A stretch of 64,000 nt of DNA, from contig NZ_OY759867.1 in the NCBI RefSeq assembly GCF_963662805.1, positions 186,001 to 250,000 on the forward strand, written 5' to 3'. The notes under the pieces were generated by a model. That model had not been told where the DNA came from. It did not search any database and saw only the letters and a program-made list of their open reading frames with translations. The first letter of the stretch is position 1. Each line of letters begins with the position of its first letter. Position numbers and translations under genes: made by a program. Positions 1 through 9,880 of this stretch are shown here, in pieces. The DNA comes from an uncultured Cohaesibacter sp. Lineage in GTDB: Bacteria > Pseudomonadota > Alphaproteobacteria > Rhizobiales > Cohaesibacteraceae.

Positions 1-855
1 AACATGGCCGCCATCCCGAAAGACCTCATCGAGTCCGAACTGTTCGGGCATGAGAAGGGGTCCTTCACTGGCGCACATGGCCGCTCGGCAGGCAAGTTCG
101 AGATGGCCGAGGGCGGTACGTTGTTCCTTGACGAGATCGGCGATATGCCGATGGAGGCGCAGACCCGTCTTTTGCGCGTCTTGCAGCAGGGCGAATATAC
201 CACCGTTGGCGGTCGTACTCCGATCAAGACCAATGTGCGCATCATCGCGGCGACCAACAAGGATCTGCAGTCGCTGATCCATCAGGGCCTGTTCCGCGAG
301 GATCTGTTCTTCCGGCTCAACGTTGTTCCCATGCGTCTGCCGCCCTTGCGCGAACGTGCCGAGGACATCAAGGATCTGGCGCGGCATTTCTTTGCTATCG
401 GTGAACGCGAGGGCCTGCCGGTCAAGACGATCCAGCCCGAGGCGCTCGACGTGATGCTGAGATATCGCTGGCCGGGGAACGTGCGTGAGCTGGAAAACCT
501 CGTTCGCCGACTCGCAGCGCTCTATCCGCAGGAAACGATCACGGCGGTTCAGATTGAGAATGAACTCAATCAGATCAGTCTGACGACGGACGTACAGCCC
601 GAACAGAAAGTGCAGAACCTAGCCGCGGCGATGGAATCCTATCTGGAACAGCTGTTCAAGGAGTTTGGCGACAGCCTTCCACCTCCTGGACTTTACCACA
701 GACTGCTGCGCGAGATCGAATATCCCCTGATTTGCACCTCTCTGGCGGCAACAAAAGGCAACCAGATCAAGACTGCCGAACTTCTGGGCTTGAACAGGAA
801 CACCTTGCGCAAGAAGATAAAAGATCTGGATATTCAGGTGGTTAGAGGCGCCTGA
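1..855 (+). CDS. ntrC: Nitrogen regulation response regulator NtrC, C-terminal part (5' end outside window)
   Basis: This is the 3' part of a sigma-54 activator; the reading frame is open to base 1, so the receiver domain and Walker A lie upstream of the window. Visible parts in order are the sigma-54 contact loop as GSFTGA, a Walker B segment (TLFLDEIGDM), the arginine-finger region of the AAA+ domain, and a C-terminal Fis-type helix-turn-helix near GNQIKTAELLGLNRNTLRKK. NtrC, phosphorylated by NtrB, activates nitrogen-scavenging promoters with sigma-54 RNA polymerase. ntrY and ntrX follow on the same strand, the standard alphaproteobacterial order, which favours NtrC over other members of the family. 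The 162-bp gap to ntrY could hold a separate promoter, but I see no clear one. Confidence 0.93.
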   Translation, partial: NMAAIPKDLIESELFGHEKGSFTGAHGRSAGKFEMAEGGTLFLDEIGDMPMEAQTRLLRVLQQGEYTTVGGRTPIKTNVRIIAATNKDLQSLIHQGLFREDLFFRLNVVPMRLPPLRERAEDIKDLARHFFAIGEREGLPVKTIQPEALDVMLRYRWPGNVRELENLVRRLAALYPQETITAVQIENELNQISLTTDVQPEQKVQNLAAAMESYLEQLFKEFGDSLPPPGLYHRLLREIEYPLICTSLAATKGNQIKTAELLGLNRNTLRKKIKDLDIQVVRGA

Positions 856-1017
856 CGATAAGACCTTCGTCTGCTTTTGGTCAGTTTGATGTGACTAATT
901 TGACACATCAAACTGTGGGGCATGGACAGTCCAAGCCAGAGCTGTCACATTTAAGCAACATTTTAGTTGAATAGAAGGGCCTGATTCAAACCTGCAATCG
1001 GGCCCTTTGCAAAGGAT

Positions 1018-3384
1018 GTGTTGCGCGTGACAGACAGTTCCGAAACGGATTTCGACTTCAAACGAAGCGGCAGAGCTGTGCGACAGACGTCGCCGCTGTC
1101 CGAGGGACTGCCCGGTGTTACGGACCGGCAAGGGCCTCATTTGAGGCTGCGCGTGATCGGTCTTGCGACAGTCATTCTCGCGCTCGTTTCCGGTATCGCG
1201 ACCTTTGTCATTCTTCTTGGCCTGACTTCCATCGCTCCCACCGACGATGTCATCCAGATCGCGATGATTGTCAACGGCACCATTCTGGTCGCCTTGGCGC
1301 TGGTCATTGGCTGGGAAGCCAGCTCGATCATCCTCGCCCGCCACAAGGGCAAGGCGGGGGCACGGCTGCACATCAAGGTGATGGGGCTGTTCGCGCTCGT
1401 CGCGACCGTGCCGACCGTGCTGGTGGCGATCTTTGCCTCAATCACACTGGACCGTGGTCTTGATCGCTGGTTCTCCTCGCGCACGATGGCCATCATCAAC
1501 AGCTCGCAGACCGTGGCATCGGCCTACACCAAGGAACACGCCCGGGTTCTGCGCAATGAATTGCTGGGCATCGGGGCGGCACTGAACGATGCTGAACCCT
1601 ATTTTCTGCTTGCTGAGGACCGGTTCCGCGCCATTTTTGCGCGTCAGACCCGAATCCGCGGCATTCCTGCGGCCTTCATTGTCAGCGGTGATGGGCAGGA
1701 GATGATGGCGAGCCCCAGCCGTCTTGATCAGCCGCTGCCTCGCATGCCGTCAAAGGAGCTTTTGGAGCGGGCGCGAAGTGAGCCCGAACTGATCGCTCTT
1801 GGTGATTCCAACCTTGTGGCCGGCATCTTGCGGCTTGACGAATTCAGCGACGCCTATCTGTTCGTGGTGCGGGTTATCGACCCTGTGGTTTCGAACTTCC
1901 TGCGCATGACATCTGAAAACGTTCAGGAGTATCAGGCCTTCTTTGATAGCCGGTCGAACATTCAGGCCGCCTTTGCCATGCTCTATATTGGGGCGGGGCT
2001 GATTGTTCTGCTGTCAACGACGTGGTTTGCCATTGGTTTTGCCAACACGCTGGTTGCTCCTATCCGGCGGCTGATCGGTGCGGCAGAACGGGTGCGGCAC
2101 GGTGATCTTTTCGTGCGCCTGCCGTCCGAGGTGGGGTCCTCGGACTTCTCCAACCTCAACAAGACCTTCAACACCATGACCACGGAGCTTCGCTCGCAGC
2201 GCGATGAACTGATTCTGGCCCGCGACACGATGGATGCTCGCCGCCGCTTTACCGAGGCGATGCTTGAGGGCGTGAGTGCCGGCGTTCTCGGGATTGACGA
2301 GTTGGGTCAGATTACCCTTGCCAACCCGTCTGCGCAGAAGCTTCTGAACATGCGCGAGCGGGAACTGCTGGGCAAGGAACTCACCTCCGTGCTGCCAGAG
2401 ATAGCTGATCTGTTCGAAACTGCCGAGCATTCCAGCGGGGCGCATGCCGAGGAGCAGATTTCTGTTGTGCGCAGTGGTATCGAGCTTGCCTTGCGGGCGC
2501 GCATCACGTTCGAAAGTGGCGATGATGACGTGCATTCCTATGTGGTTACGCTCGATGATGTGACCGATCTGGTGTCGGCACAGCGTTCTGCCGCCTGGGC
2601 AGATGTTGCGCGGCGTATCGCGCACGAGATCAAAAACCCGCTGACACCGATCCAGCTTTCGGCTGAGCGCCTGCGCCGCCGCTATGGCAAAAAGGTTGCC
2701 GAGGAGGATCGCAAGGTCTTTGACCAGTGCGTGAACACCATCGTGCGTCAGGTGGGAGACATCGGTCGCATGGTCGATGAATTTTCCTCCTTTGCGCGGA
2801 TGCCCAAGCCGGTGTTCGAGCCGGGGGATTTTTCGGAAGTCATCAAGCAGTCGGTGTTTCTGATTGAGGTCGCCAACCACGACGTTACGTTCGAGACCGA
2901 TATTCCCGAAGAAATGCCAGGGTCCTTTGACCACAGGCTGCTGTCTCAGGCGATGGCAAACATCGTCAAGAATGCAACGGAAGCCATCGCGGGTCGGGAA
3001 GGGCTGGAAGATCGCAAAGACGAGCCGGGGAAAGTTCTGGTTCAGGCGACAATGGAAGAGGAAAGCTACTGTGTCCGGGTCGTCGACAATGGCATCGGTT
3101 TTCCGGTGAACAATCGCCAGCGTTTGCTGGAACCTTATATGACCACAAGAGAAAAAGGCACCGGGCTGGGGCTCGCCATCGTGCGCAAGATTTTGCACGA
3201 GCATGGCGGATCGATCCAGTTGCGTGATGCGTCTGAAGTGTCCGACTTCGACCATGGGGCCTGCATCGAGGTGCGGATCCTGAAAAACGCCGAAGCGTCT
3301 CCGGAAGGGGCAAATGGCGAGGGAGAGGGAAACCACAATTCAGGCCTGTCGCTCGAGGGTCTTCGAAAGTCAGGGAGTGAATGA
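1018..3384 (+). CDS. ntrY: Nitrogen regulation sensor histidine kinase NtrY
   Basis: A 788-residue membrane histidine kinase. Three hydrophobic segments lie in the first ~145 residues and a fourth near residues 322-345, enclosing a periplasmic domain. These are followed by HAMP (~345-395), PAS (~410-510), a HisKA domain with the H-box IAHEIKNPLTP (His536) and a HATPase domain with DNGIGF and GTGLGLAI motifs. NtrY senses nitrogen or redox status and phosphorylates NtrX. The start is a GTG at 1018; TTG 1021 and GTG 1027 are alternatives, since AAAGGA at 1011-1016 is very close to 1018. The stop overlaps the ntrX start (ATGA), so the pair is translationally coupled. Confidence 0.93.
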   Translation: MLRVTDSSETDFDFKRSGRAVRQTSPLSEGLPGVTDRQGPHLRLRVIGLATVILALVSGIATFVILLGLTSIAPTDDVIQIAMIVNGTILVALALVIGWEASSIILARHKGKAGARLHIKVMGLFALVATVPTVLVAIFASITLDRGLDRWFSSRTMAIINSSQTVASAYTKEHARVLRNELLGIGAALNDAEPYFLLAEDRFRAIFARQTRIRGIPAAFIVSGDGQEMMASPSRLDQPLPRMPSKELLERARSEPELIALGDSNLVAGILRLDEFSDAYLFVVRVIDPVVSNFLRMTSENVQEYQAFFDSRSNIQAAFAMLYIGAGLIVLLSTTWFAIGFANTLVAPIRRLIGAAERVRHGDLFVRLPSEVGSSDFSNLNKTFNTMTTELRSQRDELILARDTMDARRRFTEAMLEGVSAGVLGIDELGQITLANPSAQKLLNMRERELLGKELTSVLPEIADLFETAEHSSGAHAEEQISVVRSGIELALRARITFESGDDDVHSYVVTLDDVTDLVSAQRSAAWADVARRIAHEIKNPLTPIQLSAERLRRRYGKKVAEEDRKVFDQCVNTIVRQVGDIGRMVDEFSSFARMPKPVFEPGDFSEVIKQSVFLIEVANHDVTFETDIPEEMPGSFDHRLLSQAMANIVKNATEAIAGREGLEDRKDEPGKVLVQATMEEESYCVRVVDNGIGFPVNNRQRLLEPYMTTREKGTGLGLAIVRKILHEHGGSIQLRDASEVSDFDHGACIEVRILKNAEASPEGANGEGEGNHNSGLSLEGLRKSGSE

Positions 3385-4757
3385 GCATGTCAGCGGATAT
3401 TCTTGTTGTTGACGATGAAGTTGATATTCGTGAACTTGTCGCAGGACTTCTGGAAGACGAGGGCTATGACACACGCATGGCCTCGCACAGTGATGAAGCG
3501 CTGGAACTCATCGAGCAGCGGCGGCCGTCGCTGATCTTTCTGGATATCTGGCTGCAGGGATCCCGCCTTGATGGCCTGGCGCTCTTGGCGGTGATCAAGC
3601 AGAAGCATCCCGAATTGCCGGTGGTGATGATCTCTGGCCATGGTGGTGTCGAAACCGCGGTCGCCGCGATCAAGCGCGGAGCTTATGATTTCATCGAAAA
3701 GCCCTTCAAGGCGGACCGGCTGATCCTTGTTGCTGAGCGTGCGCTGGAAGCCTCGACGCTCAAGCGGCAGGTCAAGGATCTGCAGTCCCGCAGTGGCGAG
3801 ACCAACCAGTTGATCGGCTCCTCAAGTGCGATGAACAATTTGCGCCAACTGGTGCAAAGGATTGCCCAGACCAACAGCCGGGTGCTGATTTCGGGGCCAT
3901 CCGGCTGTGGCAAGGAGCTGGTTGCCCGCTGTATCCATCAGGTTTCGCATCGCTCGTCTTCTCCCTTCGTGGCTTTCTCTGCCATCCAGTTTGCTGACAC
4001 GGATCTGGAGATTGGCCTGTTTGGCACTGAGGCCGACGGGACCTCTCCGCGCAAGATCGGAGCCCTTGAAGAGGCGCACAATGGCACGCTCTATCTGGAA
4101 GAGATTTCAGACCTGCCTATCGATATTCAGAGCAAGCTGACGCGCGTTCTGACCAGCAACAAGTTTGTTCGGGTTGGTGGCCAGAAGCCGGTTCAGGTTG
4201 ATGTACGTGTGGTGTCGTCCACCTCGCGCAACATGGAAAGCCTCGTTGAGGAAGGGGTCTTCCGGGAAGATCTGTTTCATAGACTCAATGTGGTGCCGCT
4301 TGCTGTGCCGCCCCTTGCTGATCGTCGCGAGGATATTCCCGAGCTGGTGCTGCACTTCATGGAGCTTTTGTCCAGCACGGCGGGGCTACCGTCGCGCAGG
4401 ATTGGTGAGGATGCCATGGCCATTCTTCAGGCGCACAACTGGCCCGGCAACATTCGTCAGCTCAAGAACAACATCGAGCGCCTCCTGATCCTGACCAAGG
4501 GTGACGAGGATGCCATCATCACGGCGGACTTGTTGCCGAGCGAAGTGGGGGAAACCGCCCCGAGCGTTCCGGGCAGCGGAGAGGCCAGCGAGCAGATCAT
4601 GTCCCTGCCGCTCAAGAAGGCGAGGGAAGTGTTCGAGAGGGAATATCTCAAGGCGCAGATCGCCCGCTTCGGCGGCAATGTGTCCCGTACGGCGGAATTT
4701 GTGGGCATGGAGCGATCGGCCCTTCATCGCAAGCTCAAGAGCCTTGGCGTCGTGTAA
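3381..4757 (+). CDS. ntrX: Nitrogen regulation response regulator NtrX
   Basis: A 458-residue response regulator: receiver domain with acidic pair D11-D12, phosphoacceptor D55 (FLDIWL) and conserved Lys in EKPF; an AAA+ domain with Walker A (GPSGCGKE) and a Walker B-like TLYLEEI; and a C-terminal Fis-type helix-turn-helix (GGNVSRTAEFVGMERSALHRK). Where activators carry the sigma-54 contact loop GAFTGA, this protein reads LFGTEADGTSPRKIGAL, so it probably does not activate sigma-54 polymerase directly. From memory, loss of this loop is common in alphaproteobacterial NtrX. ATGA overlap with ntrY makes them a coupled pair. trkA follows after 211 bp in which I see no gene. Confidence 0.93.
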   Translation: MSMSADILVVDDEVDIRELVAGLLEDEGYDTRMASHSDEALELIEQRRPSLIFLDIWLQGSRLDGLALLAVIKQKHPELPVVMISGHGGVETAVAAIKRGAYDFIEKPFKADRLILVAERALEASTLKRQVKDLQSRSGETNQLIGSSSAMNNLRQLVQRIAQTNSRVLISGPSGCGKELVARCIHQVSHRSSSPFVAFSAIQFADTDLEIGLFGTEADGTSPRKIGALEEAHNGTLYLEEISDLPIDIQSKLTRVLTSNKFVRVGGQKPVQVDVRVVSSTSRNMESLVEEGVFREDLFHRLNVVPLAVPPLADRREDIPELVLHFMELLSSTAGLPSRRIGEDAMAILQAHNWPGNIRQLKNNIERLLILTKGDEDAIITADLLPSEVGETAPSVPGSGEASEQIMSLPLKKAREVFEREYLKAQIARFGGNVSRTAEFVGMERSALHRKLKSLGVV

Positions 4758-4968
4758 CATCCTCAGAATCGATCTCTGGTATGGTGACCTCAACAGGGCT
4801 TTGCCGCAAATGCGGATAAGCGATTGGGTTGGGGCAGAAATTATGCAATAAATCGCGGAAGTGTCTTCACAGGGATATGTGAGTCTGCTGATGCGGGGCC
4901 TCAACGGGGCCAGTGAAAGCATCGCCGACATGAGTGTTTCTTGGTGTTGAGAAAGAGAGCTGCAAGAT

Positions 4969-6345
4969 ATGAAAGTGGTGATTTGCGGTGCGGGTCAGGT
5001 CGGTTACGGTATCGCCCGGCATCTTTCCTCCGAGCAGAACGACGTTACGGTTATCGACAGTTCTCCTGCGCTGGTTTCCGCCATTCGCGACACGCTTGAT
5101 GTGCGCGGCTACGTTGGCCATGGCGCTCATCCCGATGTGCTGGCGCGGGCAGGGGCCGATGAGGCGGACATGATCATCGCCGTCACGCTCTATGACGAGG
5201 TCAACATGGTTGCCTGTCAGGTGGCCCATTCGCTCTTCAACGTGCCAACCAAGGTGGCGAGGGTTCGCGCCCAGTCCTATCTGGAGAAGCATTGGGCGAA
5301 CCTCTTCTCACGCGAGCATCTGCCCATCGATGTGGTGATTTCACCCGAGGTGGAAGTGGGCGAGATGGTGCTCTCGCGCATGGCGATGCCCGGCGCGGAG
5401 GATACCGTCCGCTTTGCCGATGGCGAAGTTCTGATGATCGCGGTTCTTTGCGAGGAAGATTGTCCTGTTGTCGACACACCCTTGCGTCAGCTGACAGATC
5501 TTTTCCCGGATCTGCAGGCGGTGGTTGTCGGGATCCGGCGGAACTCGAGGTTGTTCGTGCCCCATGCAGAAGATCAGATGCTAGCGGGGGACCTTGCTTA
5601 TGTCGTTGTCGACCGGCAGCAGGTCTGGCGTGCGCTCAGCATCTTTGGTCATGACGAGGGGCAGGCCAACCGGGTCGTGATCGCAGGTGGCGGCAACATC
5701 GGGCGCTATGTGGCGATGGCCATTGAGGCTCGCCGGGCTCGTACGCGGGCCAAGGTCATCGAGCTCAATCGGGATCGGGCCATCAAGATCGCCAACGACT
5801 TCAAGGATACGATCGTGCTTCAAGGTAGTGCGCTCGATCAGGATATCCTGAAGGAAGCGGACGTTCGTGATGCGGATACGCTGATTGCGCTCACCAACAA
5901 CGATCAGGTCAACATCCTTTCCTGCGCCATGGCCAAGCGACTTGGCTGCACGCGCACCATGGCGCTGCTCAACGATTCCCATTATCCCGATCTTGCCCAC
6001 GATCTCGGCATCGATTCCTATGTGAACCCGCGGTCGGTGACAATCTCCAAAATCCTGCAGCATGTGCGGCGCGGGCGTATTCGCGGCGTTCATGCGGTTG
6101 AGGATGGGGCTGCCGAGGGGATCGAGGCCGAAGCGCTCGAAACCTCGCCGCTGGTCGGGCGGCCTTTGCGCAGTGTGGAGTTCCCCGAAGGGGTCCGTGT
6201 CGGGGCAATCTATCGGGGCAAGGAAGTCATCATGCCCAATGGCGACACCCAGATCGAGGCCGGCGACCGGGTCATCCTGTTTGCTCTTGCCGATCGCGTG
6301 AAACAGGTTGAAATGCTGTTCCGCGTGAGTTTCGAGTTCTTCTGA
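4969..6345 (+). CDS. trkA: Trk potassium uptake system regulatory subunit TrkA
   Basis: A 458-residue cytoplasmic protein with two tandem RCK modules, the full length of TrkA. Each half begins with a Rossmann nucleotide-binding segment (MKVVICGAGQVGYGIARHL at the N-terminus and VVIAGGGNIGRYVAMAI near residue 235), followed by a TrkA-C domain. It forms the gating ring of the TrkH potassium channel and responds to NAD(H) or ATP. A GAGAGCTGCAAGAT stretch precedes the ATG. trkH follows 23 bp downstream on the same strand, so the two are likely one operon. The position behind ntrYX is common in Rhizobiales. Confidence 0.95.
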   Translation: MKVVICGAGQVGYGIARHLSSEQNDVTVIDSSPALVSAIRDTLDVRGYVGHGAHPDVLARAGADEADMIIAVTLYDEVNMVACQVAHSLFNVPTKVARVRAQSYLEKHWANLFSREHLPIDVVISPEVEVGEMVLSRMAMPGAEDTVRFADGEVLMIAVLCEEDCPVVDTPLRQLTDLFPDLQAVVVGIRRNSRLFVPHAEDQMLAGDLAYVVVDRQQVWRALSIFGHDEGQANRVVIAGGGNIGRYVAMAIEARRARTRAKVIELNRDRAIKIANDFKDTIVLQGSALDQDILKEADVRDADTLIALTNNDQVNILSCAMAKRLGCTRTMALLNDSHYPDLAHDLGIDSYVNPRSVTISKILQHVRRGRIRGVHAVEDGAAEGIEAEALETSPLVGRPLRSVEFPEGVRVGAIYRGKEVIMPNGDTQIEAGDRVILFALADRVKQVEMLFRVSFEFF

Positions 6346-6368
6346 GGCGCGAAAAGGGCAGTCGCTAG

Positions 6369-7829
6369 ATGACCGCAATCCTCTATTTCCTGTCGATCCT
6401 GCTCGGTGCTTTGGGTGGCCTGATGCTCCCAACAGCGCTTGTGGCGTTCAGTTCGGGAAATGCGGAGCTGGCGGGCGGCTTTCTGCTCGTCTCGGGTCTT
6501 ACCGGCTTTCTGTCTGGCGGGGTTTATTTCGCCTTGCGGGGGCAGAAGAAGGAACTGGTCAACGCACAGACCTTCTTGCTTTGCGTTCTGGCTTGGTTCG
6601 GCCTTCCGGTTGCTGCGGCCTTTCCGTTTGTTCTGTCGGGACAACTGTCCGGCATCGATGCCCTGTTTGAGGCCACTTCCGGGCTGACGACGACAGGTTC
6701 GACGATCTTCCTGACGCTCGAGACCGTGCCGCGTGCGCTCATTTTCTGGCGGTCGATCCTGCAATGGTTTGGCGGGTTTCTGACGCTGCTGAGCTTCCTG
6801 CTGGTTCTGGCTCCGAGCGGGGTTGGCGGCTTGCCCGATCATCAGACCGGCATCACGGAGCGCAACCTCGGCGATGAATCCGGCCGAACCTTTTATGTCA
6901 TCCGCCAGGTGGGGGCGGCCTATGGGGTGGTGACCATGGGGCTGGCGTGGTTGTTGATCATCGCCGGGCTGCCACCGTTTGATTCCCTTTGTATCGCCTT
7001 CTCGACCATTTCGACGGGCGGGTTCATGCCGGTTGATGGGGTCCTGTCCGTCTATGACAACCGGCTGGCCGAACTGTTCGTGGCCATCGGCATGCTGGTT
7101 GGTGCTTCGAGCATTCTGTGGCACCGGATGGCGGTGCGGGGCAAGTTGCAACTGTCCTCCGAGCAGGGAGAGAGCTACGCGCTCTTGATGATCATCGGGG
7201 TTCTTGGGCTCTTCTATTCGCTTACCCTGTTCCGTCTGGCGGGGAGTGCCGATGTGCTTTCGCCGCTGTCCGCTCTTCGGCAGGGCTTTTTTGCTGCGGC
7301 GTCTCTTGTGTCGACGACTGGCTTTGAGCTGCGCCATGCGGATGTGACGGTTCTGCCCGGCATTCTCGTCATCTGTATCGCCCTGATCGGGGCGACGCCC
7401 TTTTCCACGGCGGGCGGTCTCAAGCTCTATCGCATAGGGGCGATGGTCCTTCAGGCCACGCGCGAGGTGGGGCGACTGATTTATCCCCATTCAATCCGCG
7501 GCGGTCGGCTCGGCCGGACCGAATATACCATCCAGCTGATGAAGGCGATCTGGGCCTCGTTCCTGCTGTCGATGATCCTTATCGCTGTGGTTACCGGCAT
7601 GGTGACCTACGAGATCGGTCATTTCGATGGTGGTCTGATCGCGGCAATCTCCAACTTCTCCAACATTGGCCCGCTCTATCAGTCGGGTTGGAGTCAGACC
7701 GGGCAATGGCCGCCCTATGCCGAAATGGGGCTCACGATCAAATATGCTTTGATCATCACGATGATCCTTGGGCGGATCGAAATCATTGTGCTATTTGGTG
7801 CTTTCAATGTGAATTTTTGGCGGCGCTGA
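6369..7829 (+). CDS. trkH: Trk potassium uptake membrane subunit TrkH/TrkG
   Basis: A 486-residue multi-span inner-membrane protein of the usual TrkH length, with four repeated membrane-pore-membrane units. Selectivity-filter-like segments are visible as TSGLTTTGSTIF (~residues 99-110), STISTGGFMP (~214-223), STTGFE (~315-320) and NFSNIGPLY (~427-435). With TrkA it takes up K+ driven by the membrane potential and contributes to osmotic adaptation. It lies 23 bp behind trkA. No frameshift or truncation is seen. The final residues NVNFWRR are basic, as expected for a cytoplasmic C-terminus. Confidence 0.94.
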   Translation: MTAILYFLSILLGALGGLMLPTALVAFSSGNAELAGGFLLVSGLTGFLSGGVYFALRGQKKELVNAQTFLLCVLAWFGLPVAAAFPFVLSGQLSGIDALFEATSGLTTTGSTIFLTLETVPRALIFWRSILQWFGGFLTLLSFLLVLAPSGVGGLPDHQTGITERNLGDESGRTFYVIRQVGAAYGVVTMGLAWLLIIAGLPPFDSLCIAFSTISTGGFMPVDGVLSVYDNRLAELFVAIGMLVGASSILWHRMAVRGKLQLSSEQGESYALLMIIGVLGLFYSLTLFRLAGSADVLSPLSALRQGFFAAASLVSTTGFELRHADVTVLPGILVICIALIGATPFSTAGGLKLYRIGAMVLQATREVGRLIYPHSIRGGRLGRTEYTIQLMKAIWASFLLSMILIAVVTGMVTYEIGHFDGGLIAAISNFSNIGPLYQSGWSQTGQWPPYAEMGLTIKYALIITMILGRIEIIVLFGAFNVNFWRR

Positions 7830-8172
7830 CCCGTTTTTGCCCGCATTTTGAGGTGGTTTTTCGGGTAACTACATAGAATGGTTGCGTTTGCGGCTTGGCA
7901 AGTGACTGTTTTTGTTTAAACTAAGGCTTCGAGAATCGGTCGCAACGACGTTTGATTGTCAAAATCTGTAGGGCATGGCTTGTGAAGTGGGGGCACGGTC
8001 AGCTCGGAGCGGTGCGCCAACATCCCCAGACATGTGGAAAATGCCATGGCCAATGCGGTTCGTGGCGGGATAAAGATGATTGCCGGTCTAGTCTATTCAT
8101 CAGGACTGGGCCATAATGAGCTCTCTCAGGGCAAGATCAGACGAGACAAACGACAACAATAAGGCAGGACTT
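7830..8172 (+). other. Intergenic region upstream of hfq
   Basis: 343 bp between trkH and hfq with no supported gene. In some relatives a gene lies between trk and hfq; none is visible here. The stretch should carry the hfq promoter, but I could not pick a convincing -35/-10 pair by eye. Confidence 0.5.
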
Positions 8173-8427
8173 ATGGCAGAAAGAGCCCAGAACCTCCAGG
8201 ATACCTTCCTCAATCACGTTCGCAAAACCAAGACGCCGCTGACTATCTTTCTGGTCAATGGGGTGAAGTTGCAAGGTGTCGTAACCTGGTTTGACAATTT
8301 TTGCGTACTTTTGCGGCGCGACGGGCATTCCCAGCTCGTCTACAAGCATGCGATTTCCACCATTATGCCAAATGGGCCATTGTCGCTTTTCGAAGCGGGA
8401 GAGAATGGCGAGAAGGCAGAGGGCTGA
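8173..8427 (+). CDS. hfq: RNA chaperone Hfq
   Basis: An 84-residue Sm-like protein that forms a hexameric ring and pairs small RNAs with mRNAs. The start MAERAQNLQDTFLNHVRK is the standard Hfq N-terminus, followed by Sm1 (PLTIFLVNGVKLQGVVTWFD) and Sm2 with the YKHAIST motif. I chose the ATG at 8173, preceded by AAGGCAGGA, over an in-frame ATG at 8116 that would add 19 non-conserved residues. hflX begins directly after the hfq stop codon, the classic hfq-hflX pairing. Confidence 0.97.
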   Translation: MAERAQNLQDTFLNHVRKTKTPLTIFLVNGVKLQGVVTWFDNFCVLLRRDGHSQLVYKHAISTIMPNGPLSLFEAGENGEKAEG

Positions 8428-9828
8428 TTGTCCGATAACGAAGACGTAGAAGAAAGCGGAGCCAAACGGCGATCGCAAAAGAAGATGATCAAGCGCGAAG
8501 CGGTTGCGACCCGCGCGCTTGTTCTGGTTCCCATCCTTTCTCAGAATCTGCAGAACAGGGCAGCGGCCGAGGGCAAGATCATTCGGCGCACCGATGATTC
8601 ACGTCTCGAGGAAGCCGCAGGCCTTGCCGCCGCGATCGAGCTTGATGTGGTCGACGTTATGCGCGTTCCGCTGAATGCGCTCCGGCCATCCACGCTCATT
8701 GGCAAGGGCAAGCTTGAGGATATCTGGGATATCATCGACCGCGAGAAGGTCGATCTCATCATCATGGATCATCCGCTCACCCCCATCCAGCAGCGCAATC
8801 TCGAAAAGGAATGGGACACCAAGGTCGTTGACCGGACCGGGCTCATTCTGGAGATTTTCGGGCGTCGTGCGCGCACCAAGGAAGGGCGGTTGCAGGTCGA
8901 ACTGGCGCATCTGAATTATCAAAAAGGGCGGTTGGTTCGCAGCTGGACCCACCTTGAGCGCCAGCGGGGCGGTATTGGTTTCATGGGCGGCCCCGGCGAA
9001 ACCCAGATCGAGGCCGACCGTCGCGCCTTGCAGGAAAAGATCACCCGACTGGAGAAAGACCTCGAGCAGGTGCGCCGAACGCGCGGGCTGCATCGCAGCA
9101 ACCGCCAGAAGGTGCCGCACCCGATTGTCGCGCTGGTCGGCTATACCAACGCGGGCAAGTCGACGCTGTTCAATTATCTGACCGGGGCGGGGATCTTTGC
9201 CAAGGATCTGCTCTTTGCGACCCTCGATCCAACTCTTCGCACGATGGCGCTACCCCATGGTCGACAGGTGATCCTGTCCGATACCGTGGGCTTCATCTCC
9301 GATCTGCCGACGCATCTGATCGCGGCCTTCCGGGCGACGCTCGAAGAGGTGCTGGAGGCGGATGTCATTCTGCATGTGCGCGACATTGTGCATGAGGACA
9401 CCGGCGCACAGGCCGAGGATGTGGCCAACGTGCTGCATGATCTCGGCATCGAGATTGACGAAGATCCGCGCGTGATCGAGGTCTGGAACAAGATCGATCT
9501 GCTCGATGAAGCGGAGCGCCAGACGGTGATTGAGCGGGCCGCAAGCCAGCAGCCGTCACGGGCCACGGGCCAGATGCAGCCGGTTGCCCTGTCCGCCGTC
9601 ACCGGGCTTGGGACCAATGTCCTGCTCGACGAGATCGAGGAAAAGCTCGCCCAGAACGACAATGTTCTGAAGCTGCATCTCGATTTCGAAGACGGGGAGG
9701 GCCTTGCCTGGCTCTATCGCCACTGCGATGTGCTCGAGCGCACCGACGGCGACGACGGCATCGTCCTCAACATCCGCGCTCCAGACAAGGTGCAAGGCGA
9801 GCTACGACAGCGGTTTGACGTGAAGTGA
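8428..9828 (+). CDS. hflX: GTPase HflX
   Basis: A 466-residue ribosome-associated GTPase that splits or rescues stalled 70S ribosomes under stress. It has an N-terminal HflX domain (~30-190) including the GGPGETQIE signature and a central coiled coil, then a G domain with G1 (GYTNAGKST), G3 (DTVGF) and G4 (NKID). The frame starts at a TTG immediately after the hfq stop. The conserved region begins near an ATG at 8485, so the true start could be either; the lysine-rich stretch between is common in alphaproteobacterial HflX. It ends 53 bp before the convergent antiporter gene. Confidence 0.95.
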   Translation: MSDNEDVEESGAKRRSQKKMIKREAVATRALVLVPILSQNLQNRAAAEGKIIRRTDDSRLEEAAGLAAAIELDVVDVMRVPLNALRPSTLIGKGKLEDIWDIIDREKVDLIIMDHPLTPIQQRNLEKEWDTKVVDRTGLILEIFGRRARTKEGRLQVELAHLNYQKGRLVRSWTHLERQRGGIGFMGGPGETQIEADRRALQEKITRLEKDLEQVRRTRGLHRSNRQKVPHPIVALVGYTNAGKSTLFNYLTGAGIFAKDLLFATLDPTLRTMALPHGRQVILSDTVGFISDLPTHLIAAFRATLEEVLEADVILHVRDIVHEDTGAQAEDVANVLHDLGIEIDEDPRVIEVWNKIDLLDEAERQTVIERAASQQPSRATGQMQPVALSAVTGLGTNVLLDEIEEKLAQNDNVLKLHLDFEDGEGLAWLYRHCDVLERTDGDDGIVLNIRAPDKVQGELRQRFDVK

Positions 9829-9880
9829 CTGGTGGTCCGCGTTGCGGGCGAAGTTGCCTTTCAAAATATTGGGGCTATGC

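Noticed and set aside
2014..3336. A 440-codon open frame antisense to ntrY
   Set aside because: Pure shadow of a well-supported kinase gene in GC-rich DNA; no ribosome site and no recognisable protein motif.
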